Assembly (NCBI RefSeq): GCF_033558715.1
Contig: NZ_CP114606.1
Coordinates: forward strand, 1,674,001 to 1,738,000
Source: Acinetobacter sp. YWS30-1
GTDB lineage: Bacteria > Pseudomonadota > Gammaproteobacteria > Pseudomonadales > Moraxellaceae
Length of the DNA stretch: 64,000 bases
Reading direction: 5' to 3'
Shown in pieces: positions 22,402-31,782 of this stretch. Within the stretch, counting starts at the first letter, position 1; every line of letters begins with the position of its first letter. A model generated the notes under the pieces. That model was given only the letters and a program-made list of their open reading frames with translations, made no database searches and was not told the DNA's origin. Position numbers and translations under genes: made by a program.

Positions 22402-22425
22402 TATAGTTTGATCGTACAAACTATA
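22402..22425. promoter_or_regulatory. Candidate operator palindrome
   Basis: TATAGTTTG-N6-CAAACTATA, perfect 9-bp arms, between the divergent genes at 22340 (-) and 22564 (+). The size and symmetry suit a dimeric repressor such as a TetR-type protein. No regulator gene is adjacent. Confidence 0.45.
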
Positions 22426-22563
22426 AATTAAGTAAACAGGAAAGCTGATATAGTTGACTTTTCCATTATTCTGTAATATTAGTTTAATAATACTAAGTTA
22501 TATTTGTATTTAGACTTAAAAGTCTATCCGAAATCATAATTAAAATTAAGGAGTTTTTATATT

Positions 22564-22794
22564 ATGCAGAATATCTCTCAACATGATTTGGAACATCTGT
22601 ATGCAGATGCAGTGAATACTATTCAATCGCAAATGAACTTTGTCGATGCAGTAAAACAATTAGAAGATGCAGCGCGCGCCGGTCACGGTAAAGCAGCTCT
22701 CTTTTTAGCTGAACTGTATTATCAGGGTTTTCGTGTAGAACGAGATTCACTCAAAGCACAATACTGGCAGAACATGGCCACCATGCAAGCCTGA
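22564..22794 (+). CDS. Small protein with one Sel1-type repeat
   Basis: 76 residues. The segment AVKQLEDAARAGHGKAALFLAELYYQGFRVERDSLKAQYW fits one Sel1-like repeat (A-x3-L-x2-AA-x2-G-x2-A-x2-L-x3-Y-x2-G), a helical protein-binding module. No signal peptide or membrane segment. AAGGAG with a suitable gap precedes the start. A strong terminator at 22798 follows. The partner is unknown. Confidence 0.85.
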   Translation: MQNISQHDLEHLYADAVNTIQSQMNFVDAVKQLEDAARAGHGKAALFLAELYYQGFRVERDSLKAQYWQNMATMQA

Positions 22795-22797
22795 AGA

Positions 22798-22822
22798 AAC
22801 GTCACCTCGGTGACGTTTTTTT
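22798..22822 (+). terminator. Terminator after the Sel1-repeat gene
   Basis: AACGTCACC / GGTGACGTT, perfect 9 bp, 2-nt loop, then TTTTTT. Confidence 0.9.
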
Positions 22823-22950
22823 ATGCCATTTTTTCGAAATACTGCAATTAAGACATAATTTATTACGATTGCTTGCAAAGCTGAAACAGTAATTTCACTT
22901 GAACTTTCTAGAATAGAGCTGAACTCTAATAGCACTTTATTTTAACGACA

Positions 22951-23325
22951 ATGCGAAAAATTATTCAATACGACCCGATTTGTAAAAACTTTCTTTTGAG
23001 GCTGACCATCCTCAAATCTATGATGTATTGCGGCGTTTTGTGGGGCGTCTATCATCAGGGTTGGGCGATGATGCGTGATCAGGAAGATTATATTTTTCCA
23101 TTCTGGCTTAATTCTCTGGATGCCAAAAATTATGCCAAGGAACATTGGCCAGGTTATGTACCCCGTAGAATCAACCCGGAAGATTTCGAAAACAACTTAT
23201 TACCTACACTGTCCCGACTAGCCGTGACACCTACTTTATGTAGCGGCAATGGCACTAAACTAAAGTTATCCATTCCACAGATGCGCCACCTGTTTTTTTC
23301 ACAACAAAGACTGCACTTTGCCTAA
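22951..23325 (+). CDS. DUF2750-type protein
   Basis: 124 residues. The pattern VLWGVYHQGWAMMRDQEDYIFPFWLNSLDAKNYAKEHWPGY...INPEDFENNLLPTLSRLAVTPTLC fits DUF2750 (a W-x-L/V...GW...P-x-W...A...A...W series with a following helix). No known function. There is no clear Shine-Dalgarno before ATG 22951, and the first about 25 residues may be extra. Cytosolic by composition. Confidence 0.7.
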   Translation: MRKIIQYDPICKNFLLRLTILKSMMYCGVLWGVYHQGWAMMRDQEDYIFPFWLNSLDAKNYAKEHWPGYVPRRINPEDFENNLLPTLSRLAVTPTLCSGNGTKLKLSIPQMRHLFFSQQRLHFA

Positions 23326-23358
23326 AAACATGTTATTTATAAAGACATAAAATAGACA

Positions 23359-23391
23359 CCTAGAGATGTTCAGCTGGATACATACTCTAGG
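23359..23391 (+). promoter_or_regulatory. Imperfect hairpin upstream of the CBS gene
   Basis: CCTAGAGATGT ... ACAT-A-CTCTAGG forms an 11-bp stem with one bulge, 35 nt before the start at 23426. It may be an operator or a 5' UTR structure. Confidence 0.35.
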
Positions 23392-23425
23392 ACTAATAAT
23401 AATTAGATAAAAAGGACTCAATAGA

Positions 23426-23857
23426 ATGACCAACGTAGCACAAGTGCTCGGTGATAAAGTACATCAGGCAGTTTATACCATCCGTCCAGACTCTACAGTT
23501 TTAGAAGCAATTAGCCTGATGGCAGAAAAAGGAATCGGGGCGCTGGTCGTTACCCACGAAGATAGTGTGGTCGGCATTTTGTCAGAGCGTGATTACACCC
23601 GTAAAATCGCATTGATGCAAAGAACCTCTTTTGATACCACGGTCAATGAAATTATGACACCTAAAGTCATAACCGTGACTTCTGCAACTTCTGTTGAAGA
23701 CTGCTTAGCATTAATGACTGACCGCCATTTACGCCACTTACCTGTAGTTGAAAATGACAAACTGATTGGCCTGATTTCGATTGGTGACTTGGTCAAAGCT
23801 GCAATGGAAGATCAACGTAAGCTGATTGATCAGTTACAACAATATATTTCAGGCTAA
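23426..23857 (+). CDS. Tandem CBS-domain protein
   Basis: 143 residues made of two CBS motifs and little else (about 12-65 VYTIRPDSTVLEAISLMAEKG...GILSERDYTRKI; about 75-130 MTPKVITVTSATSVEDCLALMTDRHLRHLPVV...GLISIGDLV). Such Bateman modules bind adenine nucleotides or NAD and sense energy status; the partner is unknown. AAAAAGGA upstream serves as ribosome-binding site. Monocistronic, ending at a bidirectional terminator shared with trpB. Confidence 0.9.
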   Translation: MTNVAQVLGDKVHQAVYTIRPDSTVLEAISLMAEKGIGALVVTHEDSVVGILSERDYTRKIALMQRTSFDTTVNEIMTPKVITVTSATSVEDCLALMTDRHLRHLPVVENDKLIGLISIGDLVKAAMEDQRKLIDQLQQYISG

Positions 23858-23950
23858 AATTCTTTCTTAGTTGAATACGTAAATTAAGACTCAAACTCAA
23901 AATGTCATTACAAACAAATGACAATGTCATATCAAAACCAGATTAGATAT

Positions 23951-23982
23951 AAAAAATCCCAGCCTTAAGACTGGGATTTTTT
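23951..23982. terminator. Bidirectional terminator between the CBS gene and trpB
   Basis: AAAAAATCCCAG / CTGGGATTTTTT, perfect 12-bp stem with A- and T-runs on each side; serves convergent genes. Confidence 0.9.
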
Positions 23983-23997
23983 GATTATTAGATCAAA

Positions 23998-25203
23998 TTA
24001 AAGACCGAGTTTCTCTGCGACATAGTCAGAGTCTTTATCACCACGACCTGAAAGATTCACTACAATCTTAGTCTCTTTAGGCAGTTTACCCGCTTCACGA
24101 ATTGCCCAAGCCACTGCATGTGAACTTTCTAATGCTGGCACAATTCCCTCAACGCGTGACAGGGTCATAAAGGCATCCAGACACTCCTGATCTGTTGCTG
24201 TAGTGTATTCCACACGACCTAGATCTTTCAGCAGGCTGTGCTGTGGCCCTACGCCTGGATAATCCAGCCCAGAAGCAATCGAATGTACAGGTAAAGGCTC
24301 ACCCTGCTCATCTTCGAGTACATAACAGGCCATACCATGCAACTGGCTTGGTTTACCCAAAGTCAGCGTTGCGGAATGCTTATCAGTATTTAAGCCATGA
24401 CCTGCAGGCTCTACCCCCACCAGTTTCACTTCTGGATCATTTAGAAATGCCGTGAATGCACCCATAGCATTTGAACCACCACCCACACATGCCACCACAT
24501 AATCTGGGTTTGCACCGAAGCGTTCATTGGTTTGAACCTTAATTTCATCGCCAATAATGGACTGGAAATCACGCACCATCATTGGGAATGGATGTGGTCC
24601 TACCACCGAACCAATCGCATAGATATAGTTTTTCGGATCTTTCAAGTATTCTTCAAAAGCACTGTCGACTGCATCTTTAAGGGTCGCAGTACCACGCGTC
24701 ACAGAAATCAGCTTAGCACCCAAGATTTTCATCTTTACGACGTTTGGATGTTCTTTTTCGATATCCACCTGGCCCATATGAATTTCACATGGAATACCCA
24801 CCAAAGCACATGCAGTAGCCAATGCTACACCATGCTGACCTGCACCGGTTTCTGCAATGACTTTGGTTTTACCCATATATTTCGCCAGCAGTGCTTCACC
24901 CAGGCAGTGATTGATTTTATGTGCACCGGTATGATTCAGGTCTTCACGTTTTAAATAGATCTGTGCTCCACCTAACTGGTCAGAAAGGCGTTTAGCATGA
25001 AACAAAGGGCTAGGACGGCCGACATAGTTAGCAAACAGGTCTTTTAATTCATTTTGAAATTCTTCAGTTTGACGGATTTCCTGATAGGCAACATTGATGT
25101 CATCCATGGCCTGTTTTAGATCCGGTGGAATGAACTGACCGCCATATTGACCAAAGAAACCCTCTTCATTGGGCAACGCAATACCATTAATTTGATGAGC
25201 CAT
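23998..25203 (-). CDS. trpB: Tryptophan synthase beta chain
   Basis: PLP enzyme that joins indole and serine to make tryptophan; normally works with TrpA. 401 residues, with PLP lysine in [11 protein letters not shown] (about K96), the phosphate-binding GGGSNAMG loop (about 240) and the GVEPAGHG segment. No trpA follows: the next feature is a terminator, so trpB here is separate from trpA and the operon layout differs from the enteric trp operon. The upstream region has a pair of 14-nt inverted repeats (25234-25298), a likely control region. Confidence 0.97.
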   Translation of the reverse strand: MAHQINGIALPNEEGFFGQYGGQFIPPDLKQAMDDINVAYQEIRQTEEFQNELKDLFANYVGRPSPLFHAKRLSDQLGGAQIYLKREDLNHTGAHKINHCLGEALLAKYMGKTKVIAETGAGQHGVALATACALVGIPCEIHMGQVDIEKEHPNVVKMKILGAKLISVTRGTATLKDAVDSAFEEYLKDPKNYIYAIGSVVGPHPFPMMVRDFQSIIGDEIKVQTNERFGANPDYVVACVGGGSNAMGAFTAFLNDPEVKLVGVEPAGHGLNTDKHSATLTLGKPSQLHGMACYVLEDEQGEPLPVHSIASGLDYPGVGPQHSLLKDLGRVEYTTATDQECLDAFMTLSRVEGIVPALESSHAVAWAIREAGKLPKETKIVVNLSGRGDKDSDYVAEKLGL

Positions 25204-25233
25204 AATAATTCCTGAATATTGGAATAAGGTATA

Positions 25234-25298
25234 ATAAGTGACTTTATACTAGAATAATTCGTTTTAAAGCACTAATAACTATAGATAAAGTCACTTAT
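25234..25298. repeat. Inverted repeat upstream of trpB
   Basis: ATAAGTGACTTTAT (25234-25247) and its exact reverse complement ATAAAGTCACTTAT (25285-25298), 37 nt apart. Each copy is itself nearly palindromic (AAGTGACTT), so the pair looks like two operator copies 51 nt centre to centre, or a long hairpin. No T-run, so not a classical terminator. Confidence 0.7.
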
Positions 25299-25310
25299 AG
25301 ATAAATGGAA

Positions 25311-26498
25311 TCAACGCGCCAGATATTTGGTCATATCCTCAATACCTTTTAAGGTCATTGGAAACATATGATCTTCAAAGATTTGCTTAATCAGGCCAAT
25401 AGTATGCGTGTAATGCCAGTATTTTTCTTCTTCAGGATTGAGCCAAGCGGTTTTATCAAAATGCTGACGCAGACGCTGTAACCAGACCTGTCCTGCCTCA
25501 TCATTCATATATTCGACCGAACCACCGACGGAGTTCAACTCATAGGGTGCCATGCTGGCATCACCCACTACAATCACCCGGTAATCCCGTCCATAGGTAT
25601 TGAACAGATCCCAGGTATTCATGCGCGAGCTGGAACGACGGACATTATCTTTCCAGACATAGTCGTATAGACAATTATGGAAATAGAAATATTCCAGAGT
25701 CTTAAATTCGGTCTTAGCGGCGCTAAACAGTTTTTCACACTGAGCGATATGCGCATCCATTGATCCACCGATATCAAACAGCATTAGTACTTTAATACGG
25801 TTACGACGCTCCGGCACCAATTGCACATCCAGAATCCCCTGTTTGGCGGTTTCACGAATAGTACTATCAATGTCCAGTTCTTCAGCCGCACCCTGACGAG
25901 CGAACTTACGCAAATGGCGCAGTGCCATCTGCATCTGACGACTACCAAGAATCTGATCATCATCCAGATTACGGTATTGACGCTGTTCCCAGACTTTGAC
26001 GGCGGAACGTTTACGCCCCGGCCCGCCAATGCGCACACCTTCAGGATGATCACCATAGGCACCAAATGGCGATGTGCCACCAGTACCAATCATCTTATTC
26101 CCGCCCTGATGTTTTTTATGCTGTTCGCGCAAGCGTTCTTCCAGCATTTTCATCAGTTCTTCCAGCGATCCGGCTTTTTTCAGTTCTTCACGCTGTTCAG
26201 GGGTTAAGTGCTTTTCCAGAAGTTCCAGATCAAACCAGTCTTTGGGTAGTTTATGCACCTGATTCAGCAGTTCATCCAGATCAAAAGTCGCGATACCATC
26301 AAAGTAATCTTTCATGGCGCGATCGAACTTGTCGAAGTAGCGCTCGTCTTTGACCATCACAGTTTTAGCAAGCTGATAGAACTCGCCCTGATCAGCAAAA
26401 ACCACGCCTGCCGCCACCGCTTGATTCAGATCAATCAGCTCACGGGTGGAAACTGGTACGCCATATTTTCTGAGGGTATAAAACAATCGCACAAACAT
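25311..26498 (-). CDS. VWA-domain (CoxE-like) protein
   Basis: 395 residues. An N-terminal helical region and a charged, Gly-rich linker (about 120-165) precede a C-terminal von Willebrand A-like domain. The MIDAS motif appears as DIGGSMD (242-248), a DxGxS variant of the normal DxSxS. The family (CoxE/YehP-like) is found beside MoxR-type AAA+ ATPases, which use VWA proteins as adaptors to remodel or metallate client proteins. Here the MoxR gene is directly upstream (13-nt gap), so they are one operon. The client is unknown; no CO-dehydrogenase or respiratory oxidase gene is nearby. Confidence 0.88.
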   Translation of the reverse strand: MFVRLFYTLRKYGVPVSTRELIDLNQAVAAGVVFADQGEFYQLAKTVMVKDERYFDKFDRAMKDYFDGIATFDLDELLNQVHKLPKDWFDLELLEKHLTPEQREELKKAGSLEELMKMLEERLREQHKKHQGGNKMIGTGGTSPFGAYGDHPEGVRIGGPGRKRSAVKVWEQRQYRNLDDDQILGSRQMQMALRHLRKFARQGAAEELDIDSTIRETAKQGILDVQLVPERRNRIKVLMLFDIGGSMDAHIAQCEKLFSAAKTEFKTLEYFYFHNCLYDYVWKDNVRRSSSRMNTWDLFNTYGRDYRVIVVGDASMAPYELNSVGGSVEYMNDEAGQVWLQRLRQHFDKTAWLNPEEEKYWHYTHTIGLIKQIFEDHMFPMTLKGIEDMTKYLAR

Positions 26499-26511
26499 GC
26501 GTGTTTCTCCC

Positions 26512-27363
26512 TTAGCGACGCGACATAAAGGCTAGACGTTCAAGCAGTTGTACATCCTGCTCATTTTTGATCAGCGCGCCGTACAAAGGCGGAATCGCTT
26601 TGGACTTGTCGGTATTTCTTAAAATGTCTTCCGGCATATCATCTGCCATGAGTAGGCTTAGCCAGTCGATCAGTTCTGAAGTTGAAGGTGGTTTTTTCAA
26701 GCCTGGAATCTGACGTAACTTGAAGAAGACTTGCAGAGCTTCATTCACCAGCGTTGCTGAAATATTCTCAAAATGCACATCGATAATTTCACGCATGGTC
26801 GCTTCATCCGGAAACTCGATATAGTGGAAGAAACAACGGCGCAAGAAAGCATCTGGAAGCTCTTTCTCGTTATTTGAAGTGATGATGACAATCGGACGCT
26901 GGGTAGCAGTAATGGTTTCACCCGTTTCATAAACGAAGAAAGACATCTTGTCGAGTTCATGCAGCAAGTCATTTGGGAACTCGATGTCTGCTTTATCGAT
27001 CTCATCAATCAGCAATACACAGCGTTCTTCACTGGTAAATGCTTCCCAGAGTTTACCCGGCTTGATGTAGTTCTTGATGTCATAAACGCGATCATCACCT
27101 AACTGACTATCACGTAAGCGTGATACCGCATCATATTCATACAGGCCCTGCTGTGCCTTGGTCGTTGATTTGATATGCCAGGTAATCAGCTTCAGTTCAA
27201 GGCTTTGTGCCACCTGTTCAGCCAACAAGGTTTTACCTGTACCCGGCTCACCTTTAACCAGCAAGGGTTTTTGCAAACTACGCGCAGCTTTCACAGCTAG
27301 TTTTAAACTGTCAGTGGCAATGTACTGATCCGTACCTGAAAATTGTTGAATATCAGCAGACAT
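26512..27363 (-). CDS. MoxR-family AAA+ ATPase
   Basis: 283 residues. Walker A GEPGTGKT (38-45), Walker B VLLIDEID (116-123), sensor-1 region IVIITSNNEKELPDAFLRRCF with the arginine finger RRCF, typical of MoxR proteins. It likely forms a hexamer that works with the VWA protein encoded immediately downstream. A membrane protein and ycgL precede it at 21-nt spacings. In other bacteria MoxR/VWA pairs mature metalloenzymes or remodel envelope complexes (family knowledge); the target here is not evident. Confidence 0.92.
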   Translation of the reverse strand: MSADIQQFSGTDQYIATDSLKLAVKAARSLQKPLLVKGEPGTGKTLLAEQVAQSLELKLITWHIKSTTKAQQGLYEYDAVSRLRDSQLGDDRVYDIKNYIKPGKLWEAFTSEERCVLLIDEIDKADIEFPNDLLHELDKMSFFVYETGETITATQRPIVIITSNNEKELPDAFLRRCFFHYIEFPDEATMREIIDVHFENISATLVNEALQVFFKLRQIPGLKKPPSTSELIDWLSLLMADDMPEDILRNTDKSKAIPPLYGALIKNEQDVQLLERLAFMSRR

Positions 27364-27384
27364 GATTGAACCTTATTTTTCTAT

Positions 27385-27768
27385 TTACAGCGGTGAACTT
27401 TTCTTGTTTGACCCAAGACCCGTTTTACTGGATGCATAGGTCGACCAGCAATAGCCAATCACAGACCCGATACCAATGACAAATAAAATAAGTGACGCAT
27501 TAATCCAAACGAGTTCATATTCCTTGGTCAGAATACCAAACAGCAGCCCGAAAATAGCAGGTGCAACTGAAGCATTACTGCCTTCAGAAACGGTTGGGGT
27601 TAATAGCACGGCAAAGGCTAACAACCATAAAAAACCGCCCATTGCCTTTGGCATGCGCTTGGTCACGCCATACCAGCAGGCTAACGCAATCAGACTGCCC
27701 AGCAGATACACTGCAAACGCAATACTCTGGTCAGGAATTGAGTCCAATACAGCTACAAAACCATTCAT
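27385..27768 (-). CDS. Small multi-pass membrane protein in the MoxR cluster
   Basis: 127 residues with about four predicted membrane helices (IAFAVYLLGSLIALACWYGV; AMGGFLWLLAFAVLLTP; SVAPAIFGLLFGIL; NASLILFVIGIGSVIGYCW) and a short basic C-terminus. I do not recognise the family. It lies 21 nt after ycgL and 21 nt before the MoxR ATPase, so it is probably cotranscribed and might be the membrane anchor or client of the MoxR/VWA pair (inference). Confidence 0.75.
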   Translation of the reverse strand: MNGFVAVLDSIPDQSIAFAVYLLGSLIALACWYGVTKRMPKAMGGFLWLLAFAVLLTPTVSEGSNASVAPAIFGLLFGILTKEYELVWINASLILFVIGIGSVIGYCWSTYASSKTGLGSNKKSSPL

Positions 27769-27789
27769 TTCACAACTCCTGAACTGAGC

Positions 27790-28095
27790 TTAAGCCCCAC
27801 GAAGACCTTCTGGCGCTGGCGCATTCGGGTTAATCAAACCTTCTGGTGGCATTTGCAGGAAGAAACCACGAGTAGAAATTGAATCCATCACATGTAAAAC
27901 ATTGGCACGTGCCAGTTTACGCGATTCACTCAATTCAAGATGCATGACAAAAGTCGCACGACCAAAAGCAACACGTACCGGTTCAGCCAATACCTCTAGT
28001 GGTTCAAATGTTTCGGCTTCGTTCTCATCTGCAGGACGCGCCACATAAAGATACATTTCATCTTTTTTGCTAGATTTGTAAATAGACACTTGCAT
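27790..28095 (-). CDS. YcgL-domain protein
   Basis: 101 residues, complete YcgL (DUF709) domain: [20 protein letters not shown] at the start, [25 protein letters not shown] in the middle and [14 protein letters not shown] near the end. A small cytosolic alpha/beta protein of unproven role, common in gammaproteobacteria. It lies after rnd, its usual neighbour, though 129 nt apart, and leads into the membrane protein/MoxR/VWA run. Confidence 0.92.
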   Translation of the reverse strand: MQVSIYKSSKKDEMYLYVARPADENEAETFEPLEVLAEPVRVAFGRATFVMHLELSESRKLARANVLHVMDSISTRGFFLQMPPEGLINPNAPAPEGLRGA

Positions 28096-28224
28096 GTTTC
28101 AAACGACTTTTCTGAAAAAACAATCGCAAGGATACATCAAAAAAACGACAGAAACATTAGCCGCCTCCAATGCATCAGTCGTGATTTTGTATAATTGCTT
28201 TATCTTTAATCAATCCAGTAAAAA

Positions 28225-29367
28225 TCACTCAACCACTTTCATCTGGGTCGACAGATAAGACTCATCCTGATGCAATACCTTAATTAGCGGCAGAGTTAAT
28301 AACTCATAGCGCCAACCGAGCAAGTAGTTTGGCAGATCCTGTTCATCCTTATGACATACTACATGCTGATATAAGGCATTCAGCCATTTCTTGCGCATCA
28401 GCACTTCTTTCGGTACGGAGATTTCATTGGATATATTCTGGATCATTGTTTCAACCTTCTCGCCAATCTCTCTGGATGAATGGCGGATTGGGCGTGCCAG
28501 ACGTAATGGCCAGTCGGCTTGGTCAGGCAGGAATTTCAACAGATCCAAAATGGTCTTGCCATGTTCACGGACAATATTGGCCCGGATGTCTTTCATCTGA
28601 CTGAGCTGGAAATTATTGCGCGGGAATTTCTCTACCAGATCAATCATGGTCGAGTTTTTCAGAATAAAACTACGCGGCTGATTCAACGCCTTGGCAATCT
28701 GCTCACGCCATACAGCCAGTTGTTGCAACTGCATTAATTGACGGCGTGAATGACGATAATTACCGACATCCTGATAAAGTAAGGCAGTCGGTGTTTCTTC
28801 ACCAATTTCATGGGTCAGAAAACGGCAATCCTCAAGAGCGAAATCGAGCAGATATTTGCTTTCCAGATCCTGTTTGACCTTATCCGACAGTTGCACCAGA
28901 TAATGCACATCATTGGCTGCATACAGTAACTGCTCAGAGCTTAAAGGCCGTGCCAGCCAGTTAGAGCGGGTCTGATCTTTTTCAATATCGACATCCAGCA
29001 TCTGTTTCAAGGCATTCTGATAGCTGACCTGCAAACCATGTCCGAGGAATGACATGCCGACCTGTGTATCAAAGACATTGCTCAGGGCTTTTTTCTGGGT
29101 GTAATGATAAATCAGGTCAATATCTTCACTGCAGGCATGGAAAATATTCTGTTGAGCATTAAAGATCTTGTTCAGAAATTCACTCAGATCCAGTGTTGTT
29201 CCATCCAGCAAATAGACATTGTTATTGACATTGATTTGAAAAACACCAAGTTTTGGCCACAAGGTGTCTACCTTAATGAATTCTGTATCCAGGCCATAGA
29301 CCGGATTTTGATCCATAAGATTCAGGACATGATTTAAGTCGTGCTGATGTTGAATAAATTGAAACAT
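28225..29367 (-). CDS. rnd: Ribonuclease D
   Basis: 3'-5' exoribonuclease that trims tRNA precursors and other small RNAs. 380 residues. DEDD catalytic residues are seen in YGLDTEFIKVDT (Exo I: D, E), HACSEDIDL (Exo II) and YAANDVHYLVQL (Exo III, DEDDy type with Tyr). The HRDC region follows (REQIAKALNQPRSFILKNSTMIDL). Length matches the family (about 375). Followed by ycgL as in many gammaproteobacteria. Confidence 0.95.
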   Translation of the reverse strand: MFQFIQHQHDLNHVLNLMDQNPVYGLDTEFIKVDTLWPKLGVFQINVNNNVYLLDGTTLDLSEFLNKIFNAQQNIFHACSEDIDLIYHYTQKKALSNVFDTQVGMSFLGHGLQVSYQNALKQMLDVDIEKDQTRSNWLARPLSSEQLLYAANDVHYLVQLSDKVKQDLESKYLLDFALEDCRFLTHEIGEETPTALLYQDVGNYRHSRRQLMQLQQLAVWREQIAKALNQPRSFILKNSTMIDLVEKFPRNNFQLSQMKDIRANIVREHGKTILDLLKFLPDQADWPLRLARPIRHSSREIGEKVETMIQNISNEISVPKEVLMRKKWLNALYQHVVCHKDEQDLPNYLLGWRYELLTLPLIKVLHQDESYLSTQMKVVE

Positions 29368-29543
29368 AAAGACTGAGTCTAAAATTAGATGCTCGATGAA
29401 GCTATATTACCCGATATATAGAATTTTTATATAAAAATATGACAACCAAATCACACTTTTTGTTCCATATTTTTCGAATATAGCTTATCTAGTTTATATT
29501 TTTAATAATATATTTTTTATATTAAGAGAATATAATTAATATT

Positions 29544-30140
29544 TCACTTAATTCGCATCCGGTTATGCACTGCCTGACTCAATGTATGACTATCGACATA
29601 CTCCAGTTCTCCGCCTTGAGGCACCCCTTGAGCGATACGCGTCATTTGCACCGGTAAATGTTTACTGGCTTCAACCAGATAATGTGCGGTTGCTTGTCCT
29701 TCAACAGTCGCATTGGTAGCCAGAATCACTTCCTTGATCTGTCCCTGACTTAAGCGTTGCAGTAAATAGGGAATACCGATTTCTTCAGGCCCGATTCCAT
29801 CTAGAGGTGACAGATGACCACCCAGAACATGATATTTACCGCGGAAACTGCCGCTTTGCTCAATTGCCATGACATCTGCCGGTGATTCCACGACACAAAG
29901 CAGTTCATCATCACGCTCAAGTGAGGTACAGATATTACAGACTTCATCTTCCGTCAATGAATGGCAGATCGAGCATTCATGAATGTGATCGGTTGCTTCA
30001 GTTAAGGCATGTGCCAGACCGATCGCCCCTTCACGATTTTTCATGATTAAATGCAAAGCCATACGCTGGGCCGATTTCGGCCCAACGCTTGGCAAAATGC
30101 GTAATGCTTGAACCAGTTGATCAAAACGATCACTAAACAT
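29544..30140 (-). CDS. recR: Recombination protein RecR
   Basis: Ring-forming mediator that with RecO/RecF loads RecA at gaps. 198 residues with N-terminal helix-hairpin-helix (LRILPSVGPKSAQRMALHLI), a Cys4 zinc finger (C56, C59, C68, C71: CSICHSLTEDEVCNIC) and a Toprim domain (LCVVESPADVMAIE ... ILATNATVEGQATAHYL). It lies 13 nt after ybaB, the standard order. dnaX, the usual third partner upstream, is missing here; metZ takes that place. Confidence 0.97.
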   Translation of the reverse strand: MFSDRFDQLVQALRILPSVGPKSAQRMALHLIMKNREGAIGLAHALTEATDHIHECSICHSLTEDEVCNICTSLERDDELLCVVESPADVMAIEQSGSFRGKYHVLGGHLSPLDGIGPEEIGIPYLLQRLSQGQIKEVILATNATVEGQATAHYLVEASKHLPVQMTRIAQGVPQGGELEYVDSHTLSQAVHNRMRIK

Positions 30141-30153
30141 TGCGCATACTTCC

Positions 30154-30483
30154 TTAGAATAAACCAGCCAGACCAGGTGGTAAGCCCATACCTGAGTTTG
30201 CAGATTTCATTTTCTCTTCAGAGATCGCTTCTGCTTGACGCGCTGCATCATTCATCGCTGCTGCAATCAGATCTTCGATCATATCTGGATCGTCCTGTAA
30301 AAGTTCAGGATTGATCTCGATACGTTTCACCACATTGCGGCAAGTCATGGTGACTTTCACCAGACCGCCACCAGCCTCAGCATGCACTTCAGTTTGCGCA
30401 AGCTCTTCTTTGGCTTTTTTCATGTTGTTTTCGACTTCTTTTTGCATGCGCTGTGCTTGCTGCATCAACATATTAATGTTCAT
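30154..30483 (-). CDS. YbaB/EbfC-family nucleoid-associated protein
   Basis: 109-residue DNA-binding protein: [26 protein letters not shown] (helical dimer arm), then the beta region [25 protein letters not shown] and the helix [22 protein letters not shown]. It sits directly upstream of recR, and the pair is conserved widely. AGATCTTTATG upstream is a weak ribosome-binding site. Confidence 0.95.
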   Translation of the reverse strand: MNINMLMQQAQRMQKEVENNMKKAKEELAQTEVHAEAGGGLVKVTMTCRNVVKRIEINPELLQDDPDMIEDLIAAAMNDAARQAEAISEEKMKSANSGMGLPPGLAGLF

Positions 30484-30511
30484 AAAGATCTCCGAACATA
30501 TATTTATAAAA

Positions 30512-31702
30512 TTAGATTAGATCTAAACCGCGTGTAATGTCGCGAATAATATCATCAATCTCTTCCAAACCAACAGAAACGCGAATTAAACCTTCACGGA
30601 TACCCGCTGCTGCTTTGGCTTCTGGAGACAATTTGCCATGTGTGGTTGTTGCTGGATGAGTAATCGTTGATTTCACATCACCTAAGTTACCAGTGATTGA
30701 AATGAACTGGGTATTGTCAATTACTTTCCAGGCACCTTCACGACCGCCTTTCACTTCGAAAGATACGATACCACCGAAACCGGTTTGTTGTTTTGCAGCC
30801 AGTTCATGACCGATATGCTCAGGCAAACCTGCATAGTAAACTTTTTCTACTTTCGGATGTGCATTTAAGAATTCTGCCAGTTTTTGTGCATTGGCAGAAT
30901 GTTCACGCATACGTAAACGTAAAGTTTCTAGACCTTTCAGGAATACCCAGGCATTAAACGGGCTCATAGAAGGACCGGTAGTACGTACATAACCGAAGAT
31001 TTCTTCAAGCAGTTTGTGGTTACCTACTACAGCGCCACCGAGTGCACGGCCTTGGCCATCCAGATATTTAGTCGCAGAATATACGACTAAGTCTGCACCA
31101 AATTTGAGTGGTTGTTGTAACACTGGTGTACAGAAGCTGTTGTCAATCGCGAGCAATGCATCATTGGCATGTGCAATATCTGCCAAAGCCTGAATATCTG
31201 CCACTTCAGCCAATGGGTTTGACGGAGATTCAACAAAGAGTAATTTGGTTTCTGGCTTGATGGCATTTTTCCATGCATCCAGATCAGTCAAGTCGACAAA
31301 CTCAACTGCGACACCAAATTTAGCCACGTATTTCTCGAATAAAGAAACTGTTGAACCAAATACGGCACGTGAACAGATCACATGATCGCCCGCTTTCAGG
31401 TAAGCCATCACCACAGCCATAATTGCAGCCATACCAGAGCTGGTCGCAACAGCGCGTTCTGCGCCTTCTAAAGCAGCCAGACGCTTTTCAAACATGGCAA
31501 CAGTTGGATTGGTAAAGCGAGAGTAAATATTACCCGGCTCCTGGCCTGAAAATTTTGCTGCAGCTTCAGCCGCATTTTCATAAACAAATGACGATGTTAG
31601 AAAAATCGGTTCACCATGCTCACCCTCAAAGCTGCGGGTGTGACCGGTACGGATGGCTAAAGTTTCTAATTGATAGTTAAAATCGTCTTGCTGGCTCATC
31701 AC
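30512..31702 (-). CDS. metZ: O-succinylhomoserine sulfhydrylase
   Basis: PLP enzyme of the Cys/Met gamma-family that makes homocysteine from O-succinylhomoserine and sulfide (direct sulfhydrylation). 396 residues; PLP lysine in [12 protein letters not shown] (about K212), substrate/PLP contacts in [23 protein letters not shown] and [13 protein letters not shown]. The [14 protein letters not shown] stretch fits MetZ better than cystathionine gamma-synthase, and MetZ is the known route in Acinetobacter/Pseudomonas. A short hairpin (CAGCC/GGCTG) lies just upstream of the start. It is divergent from the PhaC-like hydrolase. Confidence 0.9.
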   Translation of the reverse strand: MMSQQDDFNYQLETLAIRTGHTRSFEGEHGEPIFLTSSFVYENAAEAAAKFSGQEPGNIYSRFTNPTVAMFEKRLAALEGAERAVATSSGMAAIMAVVMAYLKAGDHVICSRAVFGSTVSLFEKYVAKFGVAVEFVDLTDLDAWKNAIKPETKLLFVESPSNPLAEVADIQALADIAHANDALLAIDNSFCTPVLQQPLKFGADLVVYSATKYLDGQGRALGGAVVGNHKLLEEIFGYVRTTGPSMSPFNAWVFLKGLETLRLRMREHSANAQKLAEFLNAHPKVEKVYYAGLPEHIGHELAAKQQTGFGGIVSFEVKGGREGAWKVIDNTQFISITGNLGDVKSTITHPATTTHGKLSPEAKAAAGIREGLIRVSVGLEEIDDIIRDITRGLDLI

Positions 31703-31782
31703 TTTACTTCAGCCCAAAGGCTGCCTTTTGTAAAAAATTGCCAACATTTTGAGCGTCTAAGCTATTTCAGGTCAAGGCATAA

